The notes under the pieces were generated by a model, which saw only the letters and a program-made list of their open reading frames with translations, had not been told where the DNA came from and ran no database searches. 41,250 nt of DNA, taken from assembly GCF_016901225.1 (NCBI RefSeq), contig NZ_JAFEUL010000028.1:1-41250 (forward strand), read 5' to 3'. Of this stretch, positions 7,963 to 16,265 are shown piece by piece. How positions within the stretch are numbered: position 1 is the first letter of the stretch; the number at the start of each line of letters is the position of its first letter. The position numbers were made by a program, and so were the translations under genes. The DNA comes from Actibacterium sp. 188UL27-1 (GTDB lineage: Bacteria; Pseudomonadota; Alphaproteobacteria; Rhodobacterales; Rhodobacteraceae).

Positions 7963-9045
7963 TCAGGCGTCGCGCAGTTGCGAATGCCAGACTTGTTCGG
8001 AGGCGGAGGCCCAGATGTCATGCTCCTCCTTGAAGGCGAAATAGTTGTCCATGACCTTTTTGAATTGCGCATCGCTGCTGGCCAGTTCGTCATAGACCGG
8101 GCCCATCTCGGTTTTAAGGGCCGCGATCACATCATCGGGCAGGACGCGGAGTTCGGTGCCAGATGCCTCAAATTCCTTGAGGGCGGCCGCATTGTTCGCT
8201 TCGGCCCAGGAATGGGAGATCACGTTGCAGGCGGCAGCGGCATTGCGGACGATCTCTTGCAGTTCCGCCCCTAGCCCGTCAAAGGCCGCCTTGTTGATGG
8301 CCAGTTCGGTCACGGTCGTCGGTTCATGCCATCCGGTGGTATAATAGAATTTTGCCGCCGTGTTCAGGCCAAGAATTTTGTCCTGTGCAGGGCCAACCCA
8401 TTCCGCCGCATCGATGACACCGCGTTCCAGTGCCGGGAAGATCTCACCCCCCGGTAGCAATTTCACCTCAACGCCGACGCGGGCATAGGCTTTGGCCGCA
8501 AGGCCGGGGATGCGCATCCGCAGCCCCTGCATGTCTTCGATGGAATTGATCTCCTTGTTGAACCAACCGGTCATCTGAACACCGGTGGCACCGACGGGCA
8601 TGGCGACCAATCCAAGCGGCTCGTAGGTTTCGTTCCACAAGTCGATCCCATCGCCCACGTAGAACCACGCATTCTGTCCCTGGGTCGACATCCCAAACGG
8701 AACGGCGCCAAAGAACTGCGCTGCGGGCACCTTGCCCGCGCCGAAATAGCTGACCCAGCCGTTCATCTCGACAATACCCTGCCGGACCGCGTCAAATCCT
8801 TCGAATGCTGGGACCAGTTCCCCGCCATTGAACACCTGGATGTCCAGCGCCCCACCCGACATCGCACGCACCCGGTCGGTGAAGTCACTGAGCGAGCCTG
8901 GACCTGTCGAATAAAATGGCTGTCCCGGCGGGAAAGCCGTTGTCATTTTCCACTTGAGCGCCTGAGCGCGTGCGATTGTCGGGGCCGCGAGCCCAATGGT
9001 GCCTGCTCCAACCCCTGCGGTTTTCAAAAATCTACGCCGATCCAT
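7963..9045 (-). CDS. dctP: TRAP transporter substrate-binding protein, DctP/TakP-like
   Basis: A 360-residue periplasmic binding protein. The N-terminus MDRRRFLKTAG followed by a hydrophobic stretch and APTIARAQA is a twin-arginine (Tat) signal, typical of the TakP subgroup. The region EWVGPAQDKILGLNTAAKFYYTTGW is characteristic of TakP-like receptors, which bind 2-oxo acids or related carboxylates. Substrate assignment beyond an organic acid is not possible. The start is supported by AGGAGAGG just upstream. It is the first gene of the dctP-dctQ-dctM operon. A 2-oxo acid importer would fit next to genes that make 2-oxo acids from amino acids, but that link is inference. Confidence 0.94.
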   Translation of the reverse strand: MDRRRFLKTAGVGAGTIGLAAPTIARAQALKWKMTTAFPPGQPFYSTGPGSLSDFTDRVRAMSGGALDIQVFNGGELVPAFEGFDAVRQGIVEMNGWVSYFGAGKVPAAQFFGAVPFGMSTQGQNAWFYVGDGIDLWNETYEPLGLVAMPVGATGVQMTGWFNKEINSIEDMQGLRMRIPGLAAKAYARVGVEVKLLPGGEIFPALERGVIDAAEWVGPAQDKILGLNTAAKFYYTTGWHEPTTVTELAINKAAFDGLGAELQEIVRNAAAACNVISHSWAEANNAAALKEFEASGTELRVLPDDVIAALKTEMGPVYDELASSDAQFKKVMDNYFAFKEEHDIWASASEQVWHSQLRDA

Positions 9046-9582
9046 GTCGCAACCTCTCCTGTTTCCTCGGCCTTAAATGGTAGAGCCGCGGTGCCAGAAC
9101 GGGCGATTGCGCATGTTGATTTTGCGGCTTCGAAAGGGAAAGGTCAGATCGTTGCCCGCTTGTCCGGCATTTGAGGGCGCAAAGGCCACGAAACCGGGCA
9201 TATCTTTGATGCAACGGGCCAATTCGTACAAATGATATGCCGTCTCAGCTTGCGAAAGCGCTGTCCCGGCCTGACGACGTCCAATCCATCATCTGCCTAG
9301 TCCAAAGCTGGCGTTTTCGGGTCTTTGCTGATTTGATATAGGGCCACGGCGGCCATGTTGGCTCCCCCGATTGCACCATCAGCCGACGCGGTTCGTCAGA
9401 TTGCAGGTAAATCAGCAACGGCTGAAAGGTGCAGAATATCTGTGTGCAACTGAGCCTCGACCCGCAGTCATTCGTGCAATATGCCCGACATCCGGCCGGC
9501 CTGGTGTAAGGGGATCTCCGGCGGTCATACCTGCAAAAGACTGAAGTTAGCGCATTTATCACAGCCCCGTTCCCTGCCTAAA
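9046..9582. other. Intergenic region with unrecognised coding relics
   Basis: No intact gene. On the minus strand, 9076-9288 is open for 71 codons and ends NMRNRPFWHRGSTI*. It looks protein-like and lies just upstream of dctP, but has no start and I do not recognise it. A second minus frame at 9245-9562 has rare Cys- and Arg-rich composition and no family resemblance. Because a clear ABC pseudogene follows, the whole stretch probably holds decayed genes. Confidence 0.4.
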
Positions 9583-9840
9583 ACGCGCATGCAGGCCATT
9601 GCCGCACTTGATGCCGTGCGGTTTCCCGATGCGGCCTAGGGATGGGCCCGTACTCACATGAATTGTCGGGCGCGGTGGCAACAAATTTGCATCGCGTGAG
9701 CCTTGGCCTTGCGGCCCAGACTGATCATTGCCGATGAGCGTGTATCTGGCTTTGATGTGTCCGTTCAGAACGGGGTTTTGGCTTTGCTGTGGGATATTTT
9801 ATCGGAATTCGGCATCGGTGACGTGCGCGACATTGATGCT
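9583..9840 (+). pseudogene. Remnant of a peptide-type ABC transporter ATPase (DppF/OppF)
   Basis: Pieces of the ATPase signature and Walker B region can be read in order, but in different frames. ALDAVRFPDAA lies in frame 1 from 9601. SHELSG lies in frame 3 around 9654-9671. [17 protein letters not shown] runs in frame 1 across 9709, followed by VSGFDVSVQ and [10 protein letters not shown]. An intact gene would read [37 protein letters not shown]. At least two frameshifts and a TGA in place of an Arg codon break it, and the Walker A half is missing. Only about 85 of some 320 codons remain. It is not a copy of the DppF gene at 20211 at the level of details visible here. It marks an earlier, lost importer at this locus. 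Confidence 0.82.
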
Positions 9841-9958
9841 GGCCACCGGTGGTGAATTGGATCCTGCCCAGAGGTCAGATGAATAACGGCCCGTCGTATG
9901 ACCCGTTCGAAAACTCCGGTAATTTCGGGGCTGCGCACAAACCCAATGCCCCGAACGG

Positions 9959-10867
9959 TCACGGCAACAACGCTTTCATGAAAGTGTCCCGGAACTCAGC
10001 CGCCAAACGTGACAGTGGTCGTCCCGGACGTGTCAACATGCAGGCGGAAACGGAAATAGTCGGATCGAAAGGACGTATGGCCAAATCCATATTCGGCAGA
10101 AAAGCAGCTGTATATCGATCAACGAACGCGACCCCCGTTCCGGAATGGGCCAGAACGGCGGCTGTATGGCAGTAGCGCACTTCAACCCGTGGTGTGTAGG
10201 CAATACCTGCGGTCTCAAACGTGGTTTGGAGCAGGAACCCCAAACGGGACGCTCGGTCCAGACCGATGAAACCATGTTCGCCGGCGACGTCCGCGGGCGT
10301 GATGACCGCGTGGGCCGCCAGTGGATGATCATTGCGCATGAGCGCTACCATGCGGTCCGTTCGCATCTTTTTGACGATCACACCCGGATGACTGTCTAGG
10401 CCAAGGCAAAGTCCAATATCGGCAGCCCCGGTCGTCACCGCATCGATGACGTTTTCCATCCGGCGTACATCATATTGCACCGTGACACCGGGTCGTTCCT
10501 CCAGAAAGGCCAGTAAGGCCCCGGGCACGACGGAATGGCCCAAGGGCGGCGTTGCCACCAGGCGCAGTCGGCCCACAGCACCGCCGCGCAGATCGCGCAC
10601 GCGCGCTTCGACGCTGCGTAATTGCCCGAACATCGGCTCGACCTCATGAAAAAGAATGTGCGCATCGCTGGTTGGGATCATTCGTTTTTTGGATCGCTCG
10701 AAAAGCGCAAATCCCAACTGTTGTTCAAGTTGCTGGATTGATGTCGAAACCGAGGGCTGGGAGATCCCAAGCTCTTCCGCGGCCCGGACAGTCGTCTGAT
10801 GGACCATCAGCGTGCCAAAGATCTCAAGCAGGCGCAGTGATAGGTCGTTGCGACGGGCGATTTTCAT
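9959..10867 (-). CDS. LysR-type transcriptional regulator
   Basis: A 302-residue DNA-binding regulator of normal LysR length. The N-terminal winged helix-turn-helix is clear: FGTLMVHQTTVRAAEELGISQPSVSTSIQQLEQQLGFALFER at about residues 17-58. The effector domain has LRLVATPPLGHSVVPGALLAFLEERPGV and a C-terminal block TGVAFVDRYTA. It is the last gene of the long minus-strand cluster, 18 bp after the racemase stop, with only a weak ribosome-binding site. Its position suggests it responds to a substrate or intermediate of the hydantoin-type pathway and controls the cluster promoter near 28900-29050. A terminal regulator in the same transcript would allow autoregulation. The effector is unknown. 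Confidence 0.93.
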   Translation of the reverse strand: MKIARRNDLSLRLLEIFGTLMVHQTTVRAAEELGISQPSVSTSIQQLEQQLGFALFERSKKRMIPTSDAHILFHEVEPMFGQLRSVEARVRDLRGGAVGRLRLVATPPLGHSVVPGALLAFLEERPGVTVQYDVRRMENVIDAVTTGAADIGLCLGLDSHPGVIVKKMRTDRMVALMRNDHPLAAHAVITPADVAGEHGFIGLDRASRLGFLLQTTFETAGIAYTPRVEVRYCHTAAVLAHSGTGVAFVDRYTAAFLPNMDLAIRPFDPTISVSACMLTRPGRPLSRLAAEFRDTFMKALLP

Positions 10868-10885
10868 GGCTCTGGTATAGCGCTG

Positions 10886-11542
10886 TCAGAGGTGTTGCGA
10901 CAACACGGTCCCCAACGCCATGGCAACCGCCGCCTGGGTCGGGTCGATCACCGGTAGCTCCAGTCGATCTTCCAATGGCGCACGGTGCGCCGCCATGCCA
11001 GCGCAACCCAGTACCAGCGCCTCGGCCCCGTCGTGGATCAGGTCCTGTCCGACCTCCACTAGCCGGGAAAACGTGCCGGTGCCTCGCGCGCTTTCATCTA
11101 CACTCATGTTGAGCGCACGCTCACCTGCCACCCGGTCCAATACGCCCATGCGCCGCATATAAACCCGATGTCGGCGTTCTGAGGCAGCCGAGATGCCAAT
11201 GATCCCAATCCGATCACCCCGGGAGAGGGCTGTAAAGACACCGCTTTCCTGTATGCCGAATACCGGTGCTGTGGCCACGGCCCGGCAGGCATCGATCCCA
11301 GGATCCGAATAGCAGGCGATGACAAACGCGCTGGCATCTGCATGGCCCTGTACCAGACTGACCAGTGGCAAGACGACCTGGTCGGAATGAACCTGCGTTT
11401 CAATCCCGAACAGTCCGTCGGTGAGCGTGACGCAGTCGATATCGGGGCCACTCGACATGCGAAAGGGCGCGAGCGCCTGGTCCAACCCGTCGGTCACAGC
11501 CGTGTTGGAATTGGGATTGATGACGACAATCGGGCCGGTCAT
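10886..11542 (-). CDS. Asp/Glu/hydantoin racemase family protein
   Basis: A 218-residue cytoplasmic protein of the Asp/Glu racemase superfamily, closest in pattern to hydantoin racemase (HyuE/HyuA type). These enzymes interconvert D- and L-5-substituted hydantoins with two cysteines as acid and base. Both are present: Cys77 in IACYSDPG and Cys180 in VLGCAGMA. The start VVINPNSN is typical. It overlaps the hydantoinase gene by 4 bp (ATGA) and so is coupled to it. With the hydantoinase and carbamoylase it would let both enantiomers be drained to a D-amino acid. Maleate isomerase or allantoin racemase activity is an alternative that sequence cannot exclude. Confidence 0.85.
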   Translation of the reverse strand: MTGPIVVINPNSNTAVTDGLDQALAPFRMSSGPDIDCVTLTDGLFGIETQVHSDQVVLPLVSLVQGHADASAFVIACYSDPGIDACRAVATAPVFGIQESGVFTALSRGDRIGIIGISAASERRHRVYMRRMGVLDRVAGERALNMSVDESARGTGTFSRLVEVGQDLIHDGAEALVLGCAGMAAHRAPLEDRLELPVIDPTQAAVAMALGTVLSQHL

Positions 11543-12993
11543 GGGGCAATCTCTGCGCCGAAATTGGTATTCGGGTCCAACTCAACGGCGCGGTGGCCGG
11601 GATAACCGGTGAGATCGGTCTTTGCGCGGGCTACATACTGCCCCTGCCCCGGTTCTGCCAGCAACTTGCCCCCGTCAATCACCCGCTGCCCGCGCGACAG
11701 AACTGTGATTGGCCAACCGGTGACCCGCCAGCCATCGAATGGCGTGTAATCCATATTGTCGTGCTGGTCTTCGGCGGTGACGGTGCGGCTTTCGGTCGGG
11801 TCCCAGATGGCGATATCGGCATCCATGCCAATAGCAATACTGCCTTTTTTCTCCAACCCATAAAGCCGGGCGGCATTGGTGGCTGAAAGTGCCGCGAATT
11901 GCTGCAAGGTGATCCGCCCCTTACCGACCCCTTCAGAGAACAAAAGGGGCAGGCGCAGCCCGATGCCGGGCATGCCGTTGGCGATCTGCTTGAACGTGGC
12001 TGTCGGGCCATTGGATAGCTTGCCCGTCTCGTCGAACCGGTAGGGCGCATGATCCGACGAGAATATGCTGAAGGTCCCCGCTTGAAGGTGACGCCATAAC
12101 GCTTCTTGCGTGGGCACGTCGCGCAAGGGAGGTGAGCACATGAATTTTGCGCCCTCCATGCCGGGGCGATCCAGGTCATCGCGGGTCAGGAACAGATATT
12201 GCGCGCAGGTCTCTCCAAAGATCTTGGCACCCTCCATCCGCGCCTGTGACACCAACGCGGCCCCTTCTGGCGTTGAGACATGGACAATCAGCAAAGGCGC
12301 ATCGACCAGCTTGGCCAGCGCTATCGCCCGGTTCACGGCCTCGGATTCCGCCAGCGCGGGATGGCTGGGCGCGTGATAGCGCGGGGTGGTATGACCAGCC
12401 GCCACCAGCCGGTCTGACATCCACGAAATCATGCCGCTGTTCTCCGCGTGTACCATGGTCAGGGCGCCATGGCTGCGCGCCACTGTCAGAATATCAAGGA
12501 ATTGGCGATCATCGACGCGCATCAGATCATAGGTCATGAAGACCTTGAACGACGTCACACCGCGGGCAAAGGCGGCAGGCAACTCTTCGGTCAGCACCTT
12601 CTCGGTCGGGTCGGCGACGATCAGATGATACCCGTAATCGATGACGGAATTCCCCTGCGCGCGGCTATCGTACAGATCCAGCGTCTCGGTCACGCCCATG
12701 CCGCGATGCTGCGCGGCAAAGGGTACGAAACACGAATTGCCCCCAAAAGCCGCAGAGATCGAGCCGCTGCGATAATCATCAGATGTCATGCCGCCTGTCG
12801 CGGATTCCTGTGCAATATGGCAATGCGCCTCGATCCCGCCGGGCAGGACCAGCTTGCCACCGGCATCGATCTGGTCGTGGCCTGACAGATCCCGACCCAG
12901 CGCCGCGATCTGACCTTCGGCGATGCCGATATCGGCGATATAGGTATCCGAGGCCGTGACGATTGTGCCGTCTTTGATCACAAGGTCAAACAT
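11539..12993 (-). CDS. Hydantoinase/dihydropyrimidinase-type amidohydrolase
   Basis: A 484-residue cytosolic cyclic amidase with a binuclear metal site. The expected ligands are present: His57 and His59 in GGIEAHCHI, the carboxylated Lys150 in TSFKVFMTY, His182 in VHAENSG, His238 in LIVHVST, and Asp314 in SSDHAPY. It hydrolyses the ring amide of hydantoins or dihydropyrimidines to N-carbamoyl amino acids. The Thr usually between the first two histidines is Cys here. The ATG at 12993 is preferred to the adjoining GTG at 12996. It is followed by the racemase with a 4-bp overlap, and the D-carbamoylase is three genes upstream, favouring D-hydantoinase. Dihydropyrimidinase of pyrimidine breakdown is the main alternative. 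Confidence 0.9.
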   Translation of the reverse strand: MFDLVIKDGTIVTASDTYIADIGIAEGQIAALGRDLSGHDQIDAGGKLVLPGGIEAHCHIAQESATGGMTSDDYRSGSISAAFGGNSCFVPFAAQHRGMGVTETLDLYDSRAQGNSVIDYGYHLIVADPTEKVLTEELPAAFARGVTSFKVFMTYDLMRVDDRQFLDILTVARSHGALTMVHAENSGMISWMSDRLVAAGHTTPRYHAPSHPALAESEAVNRAIALAKLVDAPLLIVHVSTPEGAALVSQARMEGAKIFGETCAQYLFLTRDDLDRPGMEGAKFMCSPPLRDVPTQEALWRHLQAGTFSIFSSDHAPYRFDETGKLSNGPTATFKQIANGMPGIGLRLPLLFSEGVGKGRITLQQFAALSATNAARLYGLEKKGSIAIGMDADIAIWDPTESRTVTAEDQHDNMDYTPFDGWRVTGWPITVLSRGQRVIDGGKLLAEPGQGQYVARAKTDLTGYPGHRAVELDPNTNFGAEIAP

Positions 12994-13095
12994 CACGCGA
13001 CCCCGATGAGAGGCAGATCATGCACCCGATATTATGGCCAGCCGCCTTTAGTGCTGGTATCAGACGCCCGTGTTTTGTTGTCCGCCTAGGATACA

Positions 13096-14028
13096 TCACC
13101 TCAGTTCCTCCAATCGCTTTTCCAGACGGGTCATCAGCCGCTTCAGTTCCGCGTGATCCAGCGGTGTCATCGCAGGCCCTGGCGCACGCACTTTCGCCGA
13201 AGAGAGCACGCCCCGCCTTCGCAACGTTTCCTTGCGAATGGCAAGTCCAAGGCCAAGCTGTTGTTCATAGCGCACAAGCGGCAGATAGGCGTCGAACAGA
13301 TCTTCGGCGCCATCGACATCTCCGGCTTGGTGGCGCGCCACGACCTGGACCAGCATTTCGGGAAAGGCAAAGCCGGTCATCGCTCCATCCGCGCCGCGCT
13401 GCATCTCCTGCGGCAGGAACAGCGCCGAATTGCCCGTCAGGATCGACATGCGCGGGACCTTGGAGGTGCCCGTTTCGGTACGAACACGGGAAAGTTTGGT
13501 CAGCCCAGGCCAGTCTTCATGTTTCAACATGACGATTTGCGGGTGATCGGTTGTCAGAGACAAAATCGTCTCGACCGAAACCTGCACGCCTGTGGTTTGC
13601 GGATAATCCTGAAAACAGATCGGGATATCCGGTAGGGCCGTGCAGACCTGCGCCATGTAACCGGTCAGCTTGGCTTCCGTGTTCATGCCCGGCTGCGGCG
13701 CGACCATGACACCGCCTGCGCCTGCCGCCATCACGGTATTGGCAAGGCGTGCCATGTTATCTAGGCCCGCCGCCGACACACCGACCACAACCGGGACCCG
13801 GCCAGCCACCCGGTTCATGACGCGGTGGGCAAAGGTTACAGCTTCATCCCCGCCCATCTTTGGAGCCTCGCCCATGATGCCAAGGATCGTTATGCCGGTA
13901 ACGCCGGCCTCAAGGTAGAAATCTACCATTCGGTCGGCACTGGCCAGATCAAGCGCGCCGCTGTCGTCAAAAGGGGTGGCGGCGATGATGAACACACCCT
14001 CGGAATGTCGGTCGATCAGCCGGGTCAT
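13096..14028 (-). CDS. DapA/NanA-family aldolase or lyase
   Basis: A 310-residue cytoplasmic barrel enzyme of the dihydrodipicolinate synthase family. The Schiff-base lysine is Lys169 in MLKHEDWPG and the partner tyrosine is Tyr142 in FQDYPQTTG. The usual pyruvate-binding G-x-x-G-E block reads GIMGEAPKM. Members cleave or form C-C bonds next to a 2-oxo acid, usually pyruvate. True DapA for lysine synthesis is unlikely given the catabolic neighbours and the divergent loops. The ATG at 14028 overlaps the stop of the flavin-reductase-like gene by one base. It could split a 2-oxo acid made from the released amino acid, but the substrate is unknown. Confidence 0.85.
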   Translation of the reverse strand: MTRLIDRHSEGVFIIAATPFDDSGALDLASADRMVDFYLEAGVTGITILGIMGEAPKMGGDEAVTFAHRVMNRVAGRVPVVVGVSAAGLDNMARLANTVMAAGAGGVMVAPQPGMNTEAKLTGYMAQVCTALPDIPICFQDYPQTTGVQVSVETILSLTTDHPQIVMLKHEDWPGLTKLSRVRTETGTSKVPRMSILTGNSALFLPQEMQRGADGAMTGFAFPEMLVQVVARHQAGDVDGAEDLFDAYLPLVRYEQQLGLGLAIRKETLRRRGVLSSAKVRAPGPAMTPLDHAELKRLMTRLEKRLEELR

Positions 14029-14660
14029 CACGGAGTTTCCTTTAATTCTGGTAGGGTCGGAATGCTCCGCGGTTCAATCTCGTCAAGCCGGGCATAGCGA
14101 TCCGCAAAAAGGCGGGCGACCGGATAGTCGCCCTTCCAATCGACACGCCAAGTGTCGGTATCGATCAGCCCATCCCGCGCTGCCAGCCCAACAGCCTTGC
14201 CCACAACGATGTCGCGTTCGGCTGAATAGGTCAATCTGTCCAAGAGCCTGCATTCAATGGCAACCGGCACATCGGCCAAACGCGGTGGTGCGACATGGGT
14301 CGAGGCGGCCAGCCCAAGGTCAAGCGCGCCCGCTTCGGATACATCGCTGGGATAGGTCGCTGCCGTATCGACCATCGACGCATTCAAAGACGGTGTGGCG
14401 ATATTGACGACAAATTCGCCGGTGCGCCCGATGTTTTCGGTCGTGTCTTTCGGGGATCCATCGGCGCGATGTTGAAGGCCCAGGATCACAAGGGCCGGGT
14501 CCTGACCAAAGAGGTTAAAGAACGAATAGGGGGCGGCGTTGACCGTACCCCCAACCGCCAGTGTCGTAACCCAGGCCACAGGGCGCGGCAGCACCACAGC
14601 AGTCAAAAGCTTGTACCGCAGTGCGGGTGTCATCGCGTCCAGATCCAGGGATAGGGTCAT
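14028..14660 (-). CDS. Flavin-reductase-like FMN-binding protein
   Basis: A 210-residue cytoplasmic protein of the flavin reductase-like fold. It shows LPRPVAWVTTLAVGGTVNAAPYSFFNLFGQDPALVILG near the N-terminus, which is the FMN-binding S/T-x-N-x-A-P-x-S-x-F pattern. GEFVVNIATPSLNASM follows in the middle. Such proteins supply reduced FMN to a monooxygenase or carry out FMN-linked reactions themselves. No monooxygenase is encoded in the cluster, so its electron acceptor is unclear. It overlaps the carbamoylase stop by 4 bp and the aldolase start by 1 bp, so it is firmly in the operon. Confidence 0.85.
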   Translation of the reverse strand: MTLSLDLDAMTPALRYKLLTAVVLPRPVAWVTTLAVGGTVNAAPYSFFNLFGQDPALVILGLQHRADGSPKDTTENIGRTGEFVVNIATPSLNASMVDTAATYPSDVSEAGALDLGLAASTHVAPPRLADVPVAIECRLLDRLTYSAERDIVVGKAVGLAARDGLIDTDTWRVDWKGDYPVARLFADRYARLDEIEPRSIPTLPELKETP

Positions 14661-15583
14661 TCAGGCAGAACCACCCCGGTCTGTGCAGTGATCCTGCTGT
14701 AATGCTCGGTCCGGCGGTGGCGGGCAAAGTCGAAAATAGTGGTCTTGCCGAAGGTGCAAAGATCCATATCGCAGCCATGCACGATCAGTTCATCGCCCTC
14801 TCCCGCGGCCCGGGCCACGACATAGCCGTTAGGATCCACGATGATGCTGCCGCCAATCAGGGGATGCCCATCTTCGACACCTGCCTTGGCCACGCCCACA
14901 ACCCAGGCGGCATTCTGGTAGGCACCCGCCGTCATCGACAGATCCGAGTGATACAGCCGTTGCTCCAACCCCTCCGCGCTGTCCTGACTGTTCACCGACG
15001 GCGTGTTATAGCCCAGCGTGATCAACTCGACCCCTTGCAACCCCATCTCGCGGTAGACCTCCGGCCAACGGCGGTCATTGCAGATGCACATACCCATCCA
15101 GGCATCAAGATTGCGCCAGACCGGGAACCCCAGATCTCCCGGCTCGAAATACCGCTTTTCCAGGTGCTGAAAGGCGCGGTCCGGGTCATAGTCCGAATGC
15201 CCCGGCAAGTGGACCTTGCGATACTTGCCGACGATTTGGCCAGACCGGTCGGTCAGGATCGAGGTATTGAATTTTCGCCCCTCTGGCGTCTGTTCAGCGT
15301 AGCCAAAGGTGATGGCGGTACCATGCTGGCGCGCGCGGTTAAACAGCGGCGCGGTAGCAGCATTGGGCATTTCGACCTCATACCAGGACGCGACCTCTGC
15401 TGGATCTTCCATCCACCAGCGCGGAAAGAACGTTGTCAGGGCCAGTTCGGGAAAGACCACCAGATCGCAGCCAGCCTTGGCTGCCTGATCCAGCAATACG
15501 ATCATGCGTGCCACGACCGCCTCGCGGCTCTCGGCCGTTTGGATGGCGCCCATCTGCGCCCCTCCGATCACAATCTCGCGCAT
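14657..15583 (-). CDS. N-carbamoyl-D-amino-acid amidohydrolase (D-carbamoylase)
   Basis: A 308-residue nitrilase-superfamily enzyme, close in length and motifs to the Agrobacterium D-carbamoylase of about 304 residues. The catalytic triad is visible: Glu46 in VVFPELALTTFFPRWW, Lys123 in KYRKVHLPGH, and Cys168 in CICNDRRWPE. The block FQHLEKRYFEPGDLGFPV is almost as in the known enzyme. It removes CO2 and ammonia from N-carbamoyl-D-amino acids to give free D-amino acids, the step after hydantoinase. A strong GGAGGAGCGGAG precedes the ATG at 15583. It overlaps the flavin-reductase-like gene by 4 bp. This is the most specific enzymatic call in the cluster. Confidence 0.92.
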   Translation of the reverse strand: MREIVIGGAQMGAIQTAESREAVVARMIVLLDQAAKAGCDLVVFPELALTTFFPRWWMEDPAEVASWYEVEMPNAATAPLFNRARQHGTAITFGYAEQTPEGRKFNTSILTDRSGQIVGKYRKVHLPGHSDYDPDRAFQHLEKRYFEPGDLGFPVWRNLDAWMGMCICNDRRWPEVYREMGLQGVELITLGYNTPSVNSQDSAEGLEQRLYHSDLSMTAGAYQNAAWVVGVAKAGVEDGHPLIGGSIIVDPNGYVVARAAGEGDELIVHGCDMDLCTFGKTTIFDFARHRRTEHYSRITAQTGVVLPE

Positions 15584-15598
15584 CTCCGCTCCTCCACG

Positions 15599-16264
15599 TT
15601 AACTTGCCAGGCGCCGCTCAAACCGTCCGATCAATCGGATCACGGGCCAGAGCAACAGCAGATAAATCCCCGCCGCAAGGACCAGCGGCGAAGCATTGTA
15701 AGTGATTGACCGCACCATCCCCGCGGCATGCAGCATTTCCCCAAGGCTGACGACCGAGGCGAGTGAGGTCAGCTTGACGACCTCCACCACATTCGACAGC
15801 AGATCCGGCAACACATTACGTGTGGCTTGGGGCAGCGTAACCCAGATGAGCGTGTCGCGCTGCCCCAGACCGGTCGAGCGCGCGGCCTCAACCTGTCCCT
15901 TTGGAACCGACAACAGGCCTGCGCGAAAAATCTCTGCGAAATAGGCAGAATTGTTCAGGAAAAACCCAATTGTAACAGCCATGAAGGGCGACATGCTGAT
16001 CCCGGCAAAGGGCAAGCCTGCATAGATGAAAATCAGCAAAACCAGTGGCGGCACAGCGCGAAAAAAATCGATAAACCCGATTGTGAGCCAGCGCAGGGCA
16101 CGGCTTTCGGACACAGAACCAAGGGCGGCCAACAGTCCGCCCAAAGCCCCCAGCGGGATCACAACGGCGCAAATGAGCAGCGTCATACCCAGTCCCGTCA
16201 GCACCAATGGCAGGGCCTTGGCCATGATGGCGAGGTTGAAGAACTGATCCAGCATCGCTTCCAT
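15599..16264 (-). CDS. Polar amino-acid-type ABC permease (second)
   Basis: A 221-residue inner-membrane permease of the HisM/GlnP type. The EAA loop, which contacts the ATPase, reads [30 protein letters not shown]. The TM core has LTGLGMTLLICAVVIPLGALGGLLAAL and DFFRAVPPLVLLIFI. The ATG at 16264 directly follows the stop of the upstream permease (16266); 16255 is another possible start with AGGA upstream. It pairs with the other permease as a heterodimer. The carbamoylase starts 15 bp after its stop, implying that the importer serves the hydantoin or carbamoyl compound, or the resulting amino acid. Confidence 0.9.
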   Translation of the reverse strand: MEAMLDQFFNLAIMAKALPLVLTGLGMTLLICAVVIPLGALGGLLAALGSVSESRALRWLTIGFIDFFRAVPPLVLLIFIYAGLPFAGISMSPFMAVTIGFFLNNSAYFAEIFRAGLLSVPKGQVEAARSTGLGQRDTLIWVTLPQATRNVLPDLLSNVVEVVKLTSLASVVSLGEMLHAAGMVRSITYNASPLVLAAGIYLLLLWPVIRLIGRFERRLAS

Positions 16265-16265
16265 C

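Noticed and set aside
9765-9962. A 65-codon minus frame overlapping the LysR stop
   Set aside because: It is antisense to the ABC ATPase relic, and has no ribosome-binding site or known domain.
13096-14028. Assigning the aldolase as dapA for lysine synthesis
   Set aside because: The gene is fused by overlap to catabolic genes and its loops differ from housekeeping DapA; only the family is safe.
14621-15709. A 362-codon plus-strand open frame
   Set aside because: It is antisense across the whole D-carbamoylase gene, which has full family motifs and a strong ribosome-binding site. The plus frame has no recognisable domain and an odd His/Arg/Gln-rich composition.
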